Of a stretch of 64,000 bases of DNA, positions 56,247 through 64,000 are shown one piece after another; the stretch's first letter is position 1; each line of letters starts with the position of its first letter. Source of the DNA: Shimia marina (GTDB taxonomy: Bacteria; Pseudomonadota; Alphaproteobacteria; Rhodobacterales; Rhodobacteraceae). The DNA lies in the NCBI RefSeq assembly GCF_001458175.1, contig NZ_CYPW01000013.1:1-64000 (forward strand), given 5' to 3'. The translations under genes were made by a program, and so were the position numbers. The notes beneath the pieces are model-generated. The model saw only the letters and a list, made by a program, of their open reading frames with translations. It did not search any database and was not told the DNA's origin.

Positions 56247-57095
56247 TCAGCGCGTTTCAAACCAGTCGATTGCGAGATCGGCCCAACCGGACGGCACCCG
56301 ATGACCTCCGGGGTGCAGGGCAAATTGAATTGTGGTGTCAGCGCTACAATCTGTCCAACCGCGAATTTGATAGCGGCCCGATACCGAAAATTCATCGGGC
56401 CGGTTGCGGGTGCACTCTCCTGCTTCGCGAAAGATTTCCAGTGTTTGGAAAATGTCTCCTTGAACAAGCGCATTGGAATCATCGCGTGATGTGCCACGAA
56501 GGATGCGGCCTTCAAGTGGGACAACTGGATCTACCCAGCCGTGTGTCATATGAAGATTGACCGGTGCAGCGCAGCGTTGTGGGTGAGGTCGCCAGAAGCC
56601 TCCAGCGACTGCGGCATAGGCGGCGAAAGCATCAGGTGTCTCGCAGGCCGTATAGACGGTCATGAAGGCACCATTGGAAAAGCCGGAGAGAAGAACCTGG
56701 TCGCTTGAGATGTCAAATCGATCAGCGAGGTCTTGTTTCAGGGTCTTGAGGAAGTTGATTTCTTGGGCTTGCTCCGGGCCTCGGAAAGCCCATCGAAATC
56801 CGCGCCGACCTTCGCCCATGGGCAAGCCAGTCGGGGCCACAAAGGCATAGCCGCGTTCCAATACACTTTTCACGAGCGCGCGGTTTTGCGTGAGGCCTTT
56901 TCCAGATCCGCCATAGCCATGCATGAAAATCACCGCCGGGTTGCCCGCAGCCGGAGTTTCCGGGAGTTCGATGTCATAAATACGGTCACTCAGTGTGCAG
57001 GCCGCGCTATCTGCACCGCAGCCTGCCAAAACGGGAGAGGCTCCAAGAACGCCAATTGCGCTGACGGCGAGCAAGCGTTTTATCACTGTGGTCAC
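56247..57095 (-). CDS. Secreted esterase, PHB-depolymerase-like (LpqC family), probable lipoprotein
   Basis: 282 residues. The N-terminus has a Sec signal ending in VLAGC (22-26), a good lipobox, so the protein is probably an anchored lipoprotein. FMHGYGGSG (58-66) is the oxyanion segment and SGFSNGAF (137-144, nucleophile Ser140) the elbow; the acid and base follow in MTHGWVDPVVP and ALHPGGHRVP. Five or more cysteines remain in the mature part (Cys33, and pairs later such as CRAAG-like AGGFWRPHPQRC, TDCSADT), which suggests disulfides and a periplasmic or surface location. It resembles poly(3-hydroxybutyrate) depolymerase and feruloyl-esterase-like LpqC proteins. The rhodanese gene upstream overlaps its start by four bases. 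Confidence 0.78.
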   Translation of the reverse strand: MTTVIKRLLAVSAIGVLGASPVLAGCGADSAACTLSDRIYDIELPETPAAGNPAVIFMHGYGGSGKGLTQNRALVKSVLERGYAFVAPTGLPMGEGRRGFRWAFRGPEQAQEINFLKTLKQDLADRFDISSDQVLLSGFSNGAFMTVYTACETPDAFAAYAAVAGGFWRPHPQRCAAPVNLHMTHGWVDPVVPLEGRILRGTSRDDSNALVQGDIFQTLEIFREAGECTRNRPDEFSVSGRYQIRGWTDCSADTTIQFALHPGGHRVPSGWADLAIDWFETR

Positions 57096-57556
57096 CTATC
57101 CCTGTCGTATGTCACGGTTGGCAGGCCCTTGCTCAACCAGCCCGGCCCGGCGGAGGAGCCTAACATGCCTTCTGGCACGTCAAAAACGTTTGTCAGACCG
57201 GACGCGTGAAAATTCTGATAGACGCGCCGGGATCGGACCCCGCGTGCGCAGATCAATGCGATGGGTTTTCCTTTCGCCGCAGCGGTCGCGGCTTCAAAGA
57301 AGTCTTTGCGCCGCATGTCAATTGGGATGGCATGTTCGGGAACACCGCTGCGCGCCCATTCGTCGGGACGGCGGATGTCAATCAGAACAATCTCGCCCTT
57401 TGCGGCTTTTTGGTGGGTGTCTTCCACCGTGAGACGCTGGCTTGTGGCCTGGGTTGGCCAAGCGAGGAAAGCGGCAGTGGCTGTTACCGCTGCCGCGCCG
57501 CCAAGTGTCAAAAAGGCGCGCCGGGTGAGGACCCGGCGCGTGTTGGACGTATTCAC
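57092..57556 (-). CDS. Exported rhodanese-like sulfurtransferase
   Basis: 154 residues. TRRAFLTLGGAAAVTATAAFLAW (11-33) is a Tat-type signal (RR-x-F-L then a hydrophobic core), and cleavage near AT-S (38-39) would leave a single rhodanese domain. EIVLIDIRRPDEWARSGVPEHAIPIDM (55-81) is the first conserved block, ICARGVRSRRV has the active-site loop with Cys103, and DVPEGMLGSS the C-terminal part. A Cys-x-x-Gly-x-Arg-Ser loop (six residues) suits sulfur transfer or thiosulfate use. It lies between a YHS-domain gene (9-base gap upstream) and the esterase (4-base overlap), all on the minus strand and all exported. Such trios are not a defined system that I know. Confidence 0.82.
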   Translation of the reverse strand: MNTSNTRRVLTRRAFLTLGGAAAVTATAAFLAWPTQATSQRLTVEDTHQKAAKGEIVLIDIRRPDEWARSGVPEHAIPIDMRRKDFFEAATAAAKGKPIALICARGVRSRRVYQNFHASGLTNVFDVPEGMLGSSAGPGWLSKGLPTVTYDRDR

Positions 57557-57565
57557 TTTATGGCC

Positions 57566-58078
57566 TTACTTGAGTGGCGCTGGCGTGCTGAACCCTGGGA
57601 TGGCATTGGTCGATGCCGCGTTGGATTCGATGGAGACCCAGTTTTTCTCGGACAGTGTCAGGTTGCCGGGAATGTCCTCTTCCCAGAAGCCAACGACGTT
57701 TTTGGTGATGTTTAGGTAGAGTTTGTCGTCAACAATCCGCCACAGATTTGGGTTTCCCGGAACTTTGCCGCCCTTGGCAACACCGTAAGCGCAGTGGCCA
57801 TCATATTGTGGTGCGTAGTATGCAGGATCTTTGAGAAATTTCTTCTTATTTTTCTCAGTTGCAAAGGCAAACACGGCGCCATTGTACTCGGCTGTGATGT
57901 CGGCCCGTCCCGGGATCGCAGCGGGCTGAGACTGTCCAACAGGAACTTGATCCAGCGAACGGTATGCCACGACGTCATAGCCTGAAACGGCAAAGTCGTT
58001 TTTGTCTACAAACTGAGGGCCAGCCAGCAAAGGGGAGCCCATCAATGCCAAAGCGGCGGCGAAAACATATGATTTCAT
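57566..58078 (-). CDS. Exported YHS-domain protein
   Basis: 170 residues with a Sec signal (MKSYVFAAALALMGSPLLAGP, cleavage near 19-20). The YHS family motif reads AVSGYDVVAYRSLDQVPVGQ, then YNGAVFAFATEKNKKKFLKDPAYYAPQYDGHCAYGVAKG (about 66-104), in which Tyr-x-x-x-Cys takes the place of the metal-binding YHS core. Related proteins bind copper or other metals or are attached to P-type ATPases, but for the exported single-domain form no function is established. It is the first gene of the YHS-rhodanese-esterase operon. The 119 bases upstream (58079-58197) must hold its promoter, but I see no clear element there. Confidence 0.78.
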   Translation of the reverse strand: MKSYVFAAALALMGSPLLAGPQFVDKNDFAVSGYDVVAYRSLDQVPVGQSQPAAIPGRADITAEYNGAVFAFATEKNKKKFLKDPAYYAPQYDGHCAYGVAKGGKVPGNPNLWRIVDDKLYLNITKNVVGFWEEDIPGNLTLSEKNWVSIESNAASTNAIPGFSTPAPLK

Positions 58079-58197
58079 GGTGTTGTCCTGCTGTTGAATG
58101 TCTCGATCACGCTATCATGCCATCGCGTCTTTTGTCTTTTCACCGAAATGCAAAAAGTAGTGAACGGAATGTAACTTACCGAGGGTAAGTGAGCCGG

Positions 58198-59817
58198 CTA
58201 AAACGTTTCAAAGTGAATGTGCTTTTCAGCAATGCCTGCGGATTTTAGATCTGACGTCAATTTCGAAATAAATTCAACAGGGCCGCAGAGCATGTAATCC
58301 GCCTGTGGTCCGGTATTGAGAGCCAGAAGGTGCTTTGCTGTGATCCTGCCTTTAATGTCGAAGTCTCGGCCCTGTTGGTCCAACGGCGATGGGGCGCTGT
58401 AGAAGATCTGTTTGGTGGCTTGGGGTGCCTTTGTGATCAGCCGGTCGACTTCTTGGCGCAGTGCATGATGTTGGCCATTGCGTGTGCCATGTACAAACCA
58501 GACAGGGCGTGCGGTAGCATGATTTGTGGCGTCATGCAGCATGGAGAGCATAGGGGTCAGGCCAACGCCGGCGCTGACAAGGACCAATGGTGTTGTCCCT
58601 TCCGGTGCGATGAAATCGCCGGAGGGAAGCCGCGCTTCGAGTATGTCGCCTACAGTGATTACATCATGCAGGTGCCGTGAGACGAGGCCATTGGGCTCTC
58701 TCTTGACCGAAATCCTAAACTGATCTGCGCCTGATTTGCCTGACAGGGAGTATGTGCGGCGCAGTTTGGCACCGGTTGAGGGAATAGCGACAGAGATCGG
58801 GAGATGTTGCCCTGCTTTGAAAGGCGGGAGGGGATCTTGGTCGGTGGTCGAAAGGTAGAAAGACGTGATGTCCGCAGCTTCGTCTACTTTTTGTGTCACC
58901 ATTAGCTGGCGTGCCTGCTCCGGTTGTTCGGACCATCTCAGCGTGAGGGCTGATGGGCGGTCAATCACTTGGTCAATCCTGACATCAATGATGCGCAGCA
59001 CGTCGGAGCCCCATGTGTCATCGGGGGACCAATCAATTTTGGCGCGTCCCGTTACGTGAAGCAGTCCTCCTGTTGCAAAGTCGACAAACAGCAGGCCAAT
59101 CTTGGGGTTTTTGAGAATATTGCCAATCGTGTTGAAGAAATTATTGCCGGAATAATCCGGGATACGCAGGTGGCTTGGGCCGACGACCCGCGTGAACCCG
59201 GGAGCGCCGCCTCGATGAGAGGCGTCAAACCCATTGGAGGCATGCTCCTGCGCCCCACGTTGACCGGAGCCGATAAAAAGCGTGTCTGCAACAGCGATGC
59301 GCGCAATTTGGTCTGCGTTGAGGTGCGGGGTATGATGTGGTGCCCCTTCGTTATTCTGGGGCGCACGCCACCAATCGCGCGCGCTGATGTATTGGGGGCA
59401 GTTCCCGAAAGACTGACGGATTTTGACTTCCAAGCCCTGCGCCGTTTTTTTGGCTCGGCCGCTGAGCCGGTTGCGCCGTCTTGTGGCCAGCTCAATTCCA
59501 ACTACCCCGATGTCGGCGTGTTCAGACAGGGACTGTGCCAAAGGATCATGGCGGCTCAATTCAGCATTGAGCAGGAGCGTTTGGGCGTCTGGGGATTGGA
59601 TGAAGCCATCTTGGCCTTCGATGATAGTTGTCCAGATGTGGCCGTCTGCATCACTGGAAGCGGCGACCAAAAAGGGTTGATCCTGATAAAACGTGCGGTG
59701 CTGATCCGGCATATGGTCGCGGATGTATGGCGCGGCCCACTCAGCGACATTGCCTGCGCCTGCACGTTGCTGAGCCTTCAGCTCGCCCGTATGAAATGGC
59801 ATTTCGACATGTGACAT
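58198..59817 (-). CDS. Pyridoxamine-phosphate-oxidase-like domain fused to ferredoxin-NADP reductase-like domain
   Basis: 539 residues. The N-terminal part (about 1-290) is a PNPOx-like flavin/heme-binding split barrel: FLVAASSDADGHIWTTIIEGQDGFIQ, RNRLSGRA, GNCPQYI-like CPQYISARDWW, and DTLFIGSGQRG, GGAPGFTRVV. The C-terminal part (about 310-539) is an FNR-like reductase: QHLPISVAIPSTGAKLRRTYSLSG (FAD-binding RxYS), LVSAGVGLTPMLSML (NADPH GxG), YMLCGPVEFI and a final HIHFETF. Homologs I know of usually add a 2Fe-2S ferredoxin domain after this point. Here the stop follows immediately, so this member ends early or belongs to a two-domain version. It starts 5 bases after a potential SD and heads with the GST gene nearby (75-base gap). 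Confidence 0.8.
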   Translation of the reverse strand: MSHVEMPFHTGELKAQQRAGAGNVAEWAAPYIRDHMPDQHRTFYQDQPFLVAASSDADGHIWTTIIEGQDGFIQSPDAQTLLLNAELSRHDPLAQSLSEHADIGVVGIELATRRRNRLSGRAKKTAQGLEVKIRQSFGNCPQYISARDWWRAPQNNEGAPHHTPHLNADQIARIAVADTLFIGSGQRGAQEHASNGFDASHRGGAPGFTRVVGPSHLRIPDYSGNNFFNTIGNILKNPKIGLLFVDFATGGLLHVTGRAKIDWSPDDTWGSDVLRIIDVRIDQVIDRPSALTLRWSEQPEQARQLMVTQKVDEAADITSFYLSTTDQDPLPPFKAGQHLPISVAIPSTGAKLRRTYSLSGKSGADQFRISVKREPNGLVSRHLHDVITVGDILEARLPSGDFIAPEGTTPLVLVSAGVGLTPMLSMLHDATNHATARPVWFVHGTRNGQHHALRQEVDRLITKAPQATKQIFYSAPSPLDQQGRDFDIKGRITAKHLLALNTGPQADYMLCGPVEFISKLTSDLKSAGIAEKHIHFETF

Positions 59818-59892
59818 GGACCTGTGTTCCTATTGGGGAAATGGCAAAGCGTGTGGAAACGCAGGCGGCCCTGCGTTTCCGATAAAATGTGG

Positions 59893-60513
59893 TCAGGCGA
59901 GGAGGCCGACTGGGGTGGAGGGCATTGCCTCGAAGCCATCAAGAGCTTCAAACCGTGCGATCCATGCGCGAATATTTGGATAGGGGGCGAGCGAGATGTT
60001 CCCCTCGGGCGCGTGGGCAGTGTAGGAATAGGCGGCCACATCGGCAATTGTGGGCTGGTCACCGACAAGCCAATTGCGCCCTTCCAGACCTCTTTCGAGT
60101 TTTTGCATCGCTTTGGTTGCAACCGTTGCCGTGAAGTTGGCGTCCAGCGGCGCGCCAAATACGGTGATGAGCCGTGCTGCGGCCGATCCGAAGGCAATTT
60201 CCCCTGCGGCCAGTGTGAGCCACTGTTGAACTTTGGCCTCGCTGACGGCGTCGCCTGGCAGCCATTGCGGGGCGTATGTGCGGGCGAGGTAGACCAGAAT
60301 GGCGTTTGAATCTGCGACGACAATGTCGCCATCTTCCAGAACTGGAACCTGACCGTTGGGATTAAGTTCCAGGAATTCTGGGGTCTTATGCGCCCCGGCA
60401 GCCAGATCGACATACAGGGTTTCATGCGGGATGCCTGCGAGTTTGGCGAAGACCAAAGCACGATGCGCGTGGCCTGATTTGGGGAAGTGATGAATGCGGA
60501 CGGGTTGAGACAT
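59893..60513 (-). CDS. Glutathione S-transferase family protein
   Basis: 206 residues from the ATG at 60511-60513 (MSQPVRIHHFPKSGHAHRALVFAKLAG); the frame is open further but GGAGGGG-like CCCCTCC at 60515-60521 gives a good ribosome-binding site for this start. The N-terminal thioredoxin-like domain has PKSGHAHRA (11-19, Ser13 likely the activating residue), LNPNGQVPVLEDGDIVVADSNAILVYLARTY with cis-Pro and Ser-Asn/Asp (47-77), then an all-helical domain with LVGDQPTIADVAAYSYT (N-capping box). It resembles theta/nu-like GSTs of proteobacteria. It is divergent from a LysR gene (117-base interval), which may regulate it and the PNPOx-reductase behind it. Confidence 0.85.
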   Translation of the reverse strand: MSQPVRIHHFPKSGHAHRALVFAKLAGIPHETLYVDLAAGAHKTPEFLELNPNGQVPVLEDGDIVVADSNAILVYLARTYAPQWLPGDAVSEAKVQQWLTLAAGEIAFGSAAARLITVFGAPLDANFTATVATKAMQKLERGLEGRNWLVGDQPTIADVAAYSYTAHAPEGNISLAPYPNIRAWIARFEALDGFEAMPSTPVGLLA

Positions 60514-60630
60514 GGAGGGGCTCCTGCAATGTTTAGGTTTCAATCTGTGCCGATATTTACGTCTTGCAGAGATTTGTGATAATGACTGTATTTTGGGAAA
60601 CACTAAGCCCTCAGAGGGCGCAATCATCTC

Positions 60631-61530
60631 ATGGATAAAATTGATCGGATGCGGGCATTTGCCCTAGTTGCGCAAAATGCCTCTTTTACGCAGGCAGCAG
60701 AACGGCTGGGAAAATCGGCGCGGCTTGTGAGCAAATATGTTGCGGACCTTGAGGAGGCCTTGGGGGTACAGCTGCTCAACCGCACCACGCGCAGCGTTGT
60801 TTTGACGGATGCGGGGGCGACTTATCTCGCGATGTGCGAACCTCTTCTGGATGGGTTTGACGAGATGGAAGAGGTCATCCGCAGAACACAAAAATCCTTG
60901 AGCGGTGTCATCCGTGTTTCTGCGCCCACAGGGTTTGGCGCGTCGCGACTTGCGCCCTCTTTGGCAGAGTTCGGGCTGAAACATCCGGAGGTGGAAATTG
61001 ATCTCAGTCTCTCAGATCGGCGTGTCTCCATCGTTGAAGAAGGATTTGATCTTGCGGTTCGTATCGGCCCTATGCGGGACAGCGCGCTTAAGGTGCGTCA
61101 GCTTGGGAAGATGCCGTTGATTGTCTGCGCGTCGCCCGCATATTTGGAGAGACAAGGGCAGCCGGAGACACCGCGCGCGCTGACCGCGCATGAATGCATT
61201 CTGCACGGGGGATTGCGAGAACCCAACAGCTGGACCTTCAAACTTGACGGAGAAGACGTTGCTGTGCCGATCGCGGGGCGGTTTCACGCAAATGCGCCCG
61301 CAGCTTCGGCGCAATTGGCGCGGGCGGGCGCGGGTATCGCACGATGTCCTGCCTATACGATAAGTGAAGCGTTGCGGTCGGGCGCGTTGGTGGAACTCTT
61401 TGCAGAAAACCGTGTGACACCCTATGTCGTGGCCGCGTTGTTTCCGCAAAATCGGCGGCTTACCACGCGGGTGCGTGCCCTGATTGATCACCTTGCGCAG
61501 GATCCGGACATCGGGAACGCAGGTGAATGA
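60631..61530 (+). CDS. LysR-type transcriptional regulator
   Basis: 299 residues. The helix-turn-helix is MDKIDRMRAFALVAQNASFTQAAERLGKSARLVSKYVADLEEALGVQLLNRTTRSVVLTDAG (1-62). It belongs to the subgroup that keeps the LNRTTR-x-V-x-LTDAG phrase and has an effector domain with GASRLAPSLAEFGLKHPEVEIDLSLSDRRVSIVEEGFDLAVRIGP (near 105-149). Divergent arrangement with the GST gene is the classical LysR layout, so its target is likely the GST/PNPOx-reductase operon. The inducer may be an electrophile or redox-active compound, but this is guesswork. GAG upstream of the ATG is weak as a ribosome-binding site. Confidence 0.86.
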   Translation: MDKIDRMRAFALVAQNASFTQAAERLGKSARLVSKYVADLEEALGVQLLNRTTRSVVLTDAGATYLAMCEPLLDGFDEMEEVIRRTQKSLSGVIRVSAPTGFGASRLAPSLAEFGLKHPEVEIDLSLSDRRVSIVEEGFDLAVRIGPMRDSALKVRQLGKMPLIVCASPAYLERQGQPETPRALTAHECILHGGLREPNSWTFKLDGEDVAVPIAGRFHANAPAASAQLARAGAGIARCPAYTISEALRSGALVELFAENRVTPYVVAALFPQNRRLTTRVRALIDHLAQDPDIGNAGE

Positions 61531-61582
61531 CGGCTTTGGTTTTCGGGCGGTGCTGCTTAGGCGCAGAGCTGCGCCGGATCTG

Positions 61583-62239
61583 CTACTGGGCCAACATCAG
61601 TTTATAGTCTCGAATGATCTCTTCGATGTTGTCGTAGTAGTAGAGTTTCCCTCCCTCCAGGAAGAGGCCAGCGGAGCAATACTTACGAATGGTCTGCATG
61701 GAATGAGAGATCATGATGATCTGGCGGCCGGAAAGCTTTTCATCAAACACCGCTTTGCTTTTGCGCTTGAAGCTCTGATCGCCTACGGCCGTTATTTCGT
61801 CAATCAGATATGTGTCAAAATCGATTGCCATGGACAGGCCGAATGCCAAGCGTGCCTTCATGCCGTTGGAATAGGTTTTCACGGGCAGTTTCAGAGATTT
61901 CCCGAGTTCGGAAAAATCGGCAACATAGTCAATGACTGCTCGGGAGTCGTGCCCATAGAGGCGGGACACAAATTTGATGTTTTCCACGCCTGTCATGGTG
62001 CTGTTGAAGCCGCCTTTAAAACCCAGAGGCCATGAGACTTTTGATGAGCGCATGACTTGCCCGCTATCCGGAAGTTCGACGCCTGCGATGACGCGCATGA
62101 GCGTTGACTTGCCTGCGCCGTTGCGACCCAGAATGGCGATGTTTTGATCGCGGGGAATACGAATGCTGGCCTTGTCCAGAATTTGCTTACGCACGCCTTT
62201 GAGTTTGTAACCTTTGGAGACGCAGTTCAGTTCAATCAT
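61583..62239 (-). CDS. kpsT: Capsule polysaccharide ABC transporter ATP-binding protein
   Basis: 218 residues. Walker A GRNGAGKST (about 39-47), the family-specific SWPLGFKGGFNSTMTGVENIKFVSRLYG (near 69-96), signature YSNGMKARLAFGLSM (LSGGQ replaced by SNGMK as in KpsT/Wzt), Walker B YLIDEITAVGD, switch SHSMQTI. These features identify the KpsT/CtrD group, which energises export of group 2-type capsule with KpsM. The start overlaps kpsM by four bases. The 52 bases to the convergent LysR stop show no terminator that I can trust. Expected partners kpsD, kpsC/S or a periplasmic-outer membrane exporter lie outside the window. Confidence 0.9.
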   Translation of the reverse strand: MIELNCVSKGYKLKGVRKQILDKASIRIPRDQNIAILGRNGAGKSTLMRVIAGVELPDSGQVMRSSKVSWPLGFKGGFNSTMTGVENIKFVSRLYGHDSRAVIDYVADFSELGKSLKLPVKTYSNGMKARLAFGLSMAIDFDTYLIDEITAVGDQSFKRKSKAVFDEKLSGRQIIMISHSMQTIRKYCSAGLFLEGGKLYYYDNIEEIIRDYKLMLAQ

Positions 62240-63006
62240 GCCATGCTCCGCGATTTGCGCGTGAAACGTTCCCCGGCAAGACCAAAGAGCAGGATGCCCA
62301 GAGAGACGGCGATTGGGTAGTAGGGATCAAAAATCGCAGAGTTGTAGTTGCCGTAGAAGCCTTCGCGGAACCATTCCACGCAGTGCAGTACCGGGTTCCA
62401 GTAGAGCACGTTTTGCGCTTCGGTCGGGAGGCGGCTTGGCAGGTAGAAGACCCCGGACACGAAGATCAGCGGCCGTGTGAGCACTTTCTCAATTTGTGGC
62501 CAGCTGTGCCAAAGCGATGCGATCACGGCATTCAGTGTGCCAATGGCAAATCCCAGAAGCATCGTGGCGGCAAATGCCTGAAACACCATATGCGGGTTCT
62601 GCGGCATGACCCCGGCATCGGCGAAAAACAGGGAGCCGAAGAAGATCAGCATGATCATCACATATGTTGCGGATATCAGGAGCGTGCGCGCATAGAGCGT
62701 ATCGGCCTCTTTGATCAGCGGATAATTCAACAAAGCTCGGTTGGCGGAAAAGGAGGTCAGCAAAGTGTTTGAGAGCTTGTTGAAGAACTCAATGGTGAGG
62801 ATGCCAGTGGCGAAGAAGACTGCCAAGGAGGTACCAAACGGGGGTTGCCGATCGACGAGTGAAAAGATGAATACCAGAAGCCCGACAGACATGGCGGGTG
62901 TGACGATGGCCCAGAGATAGCCAACGCTGGAGGTACCGAAAGACGCGCGTGTCTCTCTTAGTACCAAGGTTGCCAGAATTCGGATATGGAGCAGCAGAGT
63001 CTTCAT
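62236..63006 (-). CDS. kpsM: Capsule polysaccharide ABC transporter permease
   Basis: 256 residues with six hydrophobic segments: LLLHIRILATLVLRETRASFGTSSVGYLWAIVTPAMSVGLLVFIFSL begins the chain, then TSLAVFFATGILTIEFFNKL, and further TM segments at about 105-130, 145-165, 175-190 and 225-245. The 'LRETR' element is typical of ABC-2 type exporters of the KpsM/Wzm kind, and GVFYLPSRLPTEAQNVLYWNPVLHCVEWFREGFY near 188-222 is the family's C-terminal signature with the P-x-x-x-NP-x-x-H-x-x-E-x-x-R core. It forms the membrane pore of the capsule exporter with KpsT. Upstream by 18 bases is kpsE. Confidence 0.9.
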   Translation of the reverse strand: MKTLLLHIRILATLVLRETRASFGTSSVGYLWAIVTPAMSVGLLVFIFSLVDRQPPFGTSLAVFFATGILTIEFFNKLSNTLLTSFSANRALLNYPLIKEADTLYARTLLISATYVMIMLIFFGSLFFADAGVMPQNPHMVFQAFAATMLLGFAIGTLNAVIASLWHSWPQIEKVLTRPLIFVSGVFYLPSRLPTEAQNVLYWNPVLHCVEWFREGFYGNYNSAIFDPYYPIAVSLGILLFGLAGERFTRKSRSMA

Positions 63007-63024
63007 GAATAGGGAACGCTGACT

Positions 63025-64000
63025 TTACTGAACATGATCGCGGATGGTGAAGAACAACAGGGTGGAAATCGCCCAGAGCACCATAAAGCCAATGCAAAAC
63101 AGGATGCTGTTCATCACCCGCTGGGGATAGATGGCTTCTTGGGGCAGGAAGGGGGCATCAAAGGTGGCGAGGTAACGCTGACGCGCGTCCGCATTCATGC
63201 GCGCGGTTTCAAGCGACGTCATAGCGGAGGCATAGGCCTGTTGAGCGAAGGTCTTTTCGACCTGCAGCGTTTCGTACTCACTGAGCACGCGCGAGCGAAT
63301 ATCGAGTGCGCCAGAGTTGAGGTTGTTGCGGGCGTCTATCTGCGCCTGAAGGGCGTCTGCCTGACTTTTGAGGCGCAGGACCGAAGGTGCATTCTCATTC
63401 ATGTCGCGCAGTGCCACGTCAATACGCGCGTTCACGGAGGCAAGTTCGCCCTCCAAGGCCGCGATCAGTTCTACATGGGCTCCGGCGGTGCTGGCTGGGT
63501 CGATGTCGCCGTTTGTGCTGCGGAAAGACTGCAGCTTGAGCATAAGCTCTGCGAGCTTCTCCTCAGCGCGTTCAGCTTCATTGCGTGCTGAGAACAGCGC
63601 ATCGCCGCGGGCTTTTTCGGAGAGTTCATTGACCAGCTGTGCTACGTAAAACAGCACGCGGTCTGCAAGTAGCTTGGCATTTTCAGCGGTGTAGGCATCA
63701 ATTTCAAATTCCACGATGCCCGAGCTCGTATCGTGGTTGACGGTGATGCGGCGTTCCCAATGATCCACAAGGCCTTCAATGGAAATCGTAGAATCAATGC
63801 GGTAAATCGGGTCTGCCAGGTCGCTGGCGTAAAGTGCCCGCAGACCGACATCGGCCTCTAGTTTTTCCACAAGGCTGCGGCTGGTGAGGAACGAGATCAC
63901 CACATAGGTGTCTGCCATTGTTGAGCCACTCGCGGCCATGCCGGTCAGCCCGCCCAAAACGTCAAGACCCCCTTGCTGTTCCATGGAACGCACAGAAAAC
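63025..64000 (-). CDS. kpsE: Capsule polysaccharide export inner-membrane protein (KpsE/CtrB), N-terminus cut by window
   Basis: At least 325 residues; the frame is open through the end of the window, so the true start and first membrane helix are missing. The visible part has VVISFLTSRSLVEKLEADVGL, then RITVNHDTSSGIVEFEIDAYTAENAKLLADRVLFYVAQLVNELSEKARGDALFSARNEAERAEEKLAELML, a coiled coil (about 105-270 of the visible part) rich in Ala, Glu and Leu, and near the end LPQEAIYPQRVMNSILFCIGFMVLWAISTLLFF, the P-Q-x-A-x-x-P-x-R element and the C-terminal helix. This is the layout of polysaccharide copolymerase-3 proteins such as KpsE and CtrB, which bridge the ABC exporter to the outer-membrane channel. 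Confidence 0.88.
   Translation of the reverse strand, partial: FSVRSMEQQGGLDVLGGLTGMAASGSTMADTYVVISFLTSRSLVEKLEADVGLRALYASDLADPIYRIDSTISIEGLVDHWERRITVNHDTSSGIVEFEIDAYTAENAKLLADRVLFYVAQLVNELSEKARGDALFSARNEAERAEEKLAELMLKLQSFRSTNGDIDPASTAGAHVELIAALEGELASVNARIDVALRDMNENAPSVLRLKSQADALQAQIDARNNLNSGALDIRSRVLSEYETLQVEKTFAQQAYASAMTSLETARMNADARQRYLATFDAPFLPQEAIYPQRVMNSILFCIGFMVLWAISTLLFFTIRDHVQ

Noticed and set aside
1-64000. tRNA, rRNA, CRISPR array, prophage or insertion sequence
   Set aside because: I looked for cloverleaf-type stems with GTTCGA loops, repeated spacers, transposase-like frames and integrase motifs and found none that I could support.

Overview
The window looks like chromosomal (or large-replicon) DNA of an alphaproteobacterium, most likely a marine Rhodobacterales of the roseobacter type. 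The reasons are gene content rather than a marker gene: a Caulobacter/rhizobium-style myo-inositol operon with a fused iolC, an acetylpolyamine amidohydrolase beside a PotABCD-type transporter, osmoregulated periplasmic glucan genes (opgC-opgD-opgH), KpsMTE capsule export genes, and very dense catabolic operons each with its own ABC transporter. No rRNA, tRNA, phage, insertion sequence, CRISPR or plasmid-replication gene was seen.

Layout. 0-3 kb: a broken or partial gene, a secreted Ig-like protein, a beta-class glutathione transferase, a hemerythrin-like protein and a small SnoaL-like protein. 3.5-17.4 kb: a polyamine or acetylpolyamine region with a class III aminotransferase, a divergent LuxR-type regulator, a flavin monooxygenase-RidA-DUF1028-aldehyde dehydrogenase-LysR-M20 deacetylase run, a histone-deacetylase-fold acetylpolyamine amidohydrolase, and a potA-B-C-D operon ending in a good intrinsic terminator. 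17.8-20.9 kb: an iron-siderophore or heme type ABC importer with a TGA-N9-TCA palindrome upstream. 21.0-35.3 kb: a run of fourteen minus-strand genes plus one divergent gene that I cannot match to a known pathway. It has a sugar-type ABC importer, a LacI regulator with two strong palindromic operators, four SnoaL/NTF2-fold proteins, a histidinol-dehydrogenase-family enzyme, an SDR, a bicupin, an alpha/beta hydrolase and an RraA-family protein. 35.3-47.0 kb: myo-inositol uptake and catabolism (iolB, E, D, C, ABC importer, RpiR regulator, two Gfo/Idh/MocA dehydrogenases) ended by a strong terminator. 47.2-50.0 kb: a ThDP enzyme overlapping a CaiB-type CoA transferase. 50.1-51.5 kb: a TTC38-like TPR protein. 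51.6-56.2 kb: the opg operon. 56.2-58.1 kb: three exported proteins (lipoprotein esterase, rhodanese, YHS). 58.2-61.5 kb: a PNPOx-ferredoxin reductase fusion, a GST and a divergent LysR. 61.6-64.0 kb: kpsT, kpsM and a kpsE cut by the window edge.

How the parts fit. The polyamine region contains import (Pot), deacetylation (APAH, perhaps the M20 enzyme), deamination (aminotransferase, perhaps the flavoenzyme plus RidA) and aldehyde oxidation (ALDH). An 8-base motif shared by the LuxR/aminotransferase promoter and the potA start suggests shared control. The inositol region holds import and the steps from inositol to the ring-cleaved, phosphorylated intermediate, with probable IolR sites; iolA is not in the window. 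The 21-35 kb region is the best candidate for an undescribed system: it is organised like a sugar-catabolic operon but its enzymes do not fit a textbook route. All functions are inferred from sequence motifs read by eye; no database search was run.
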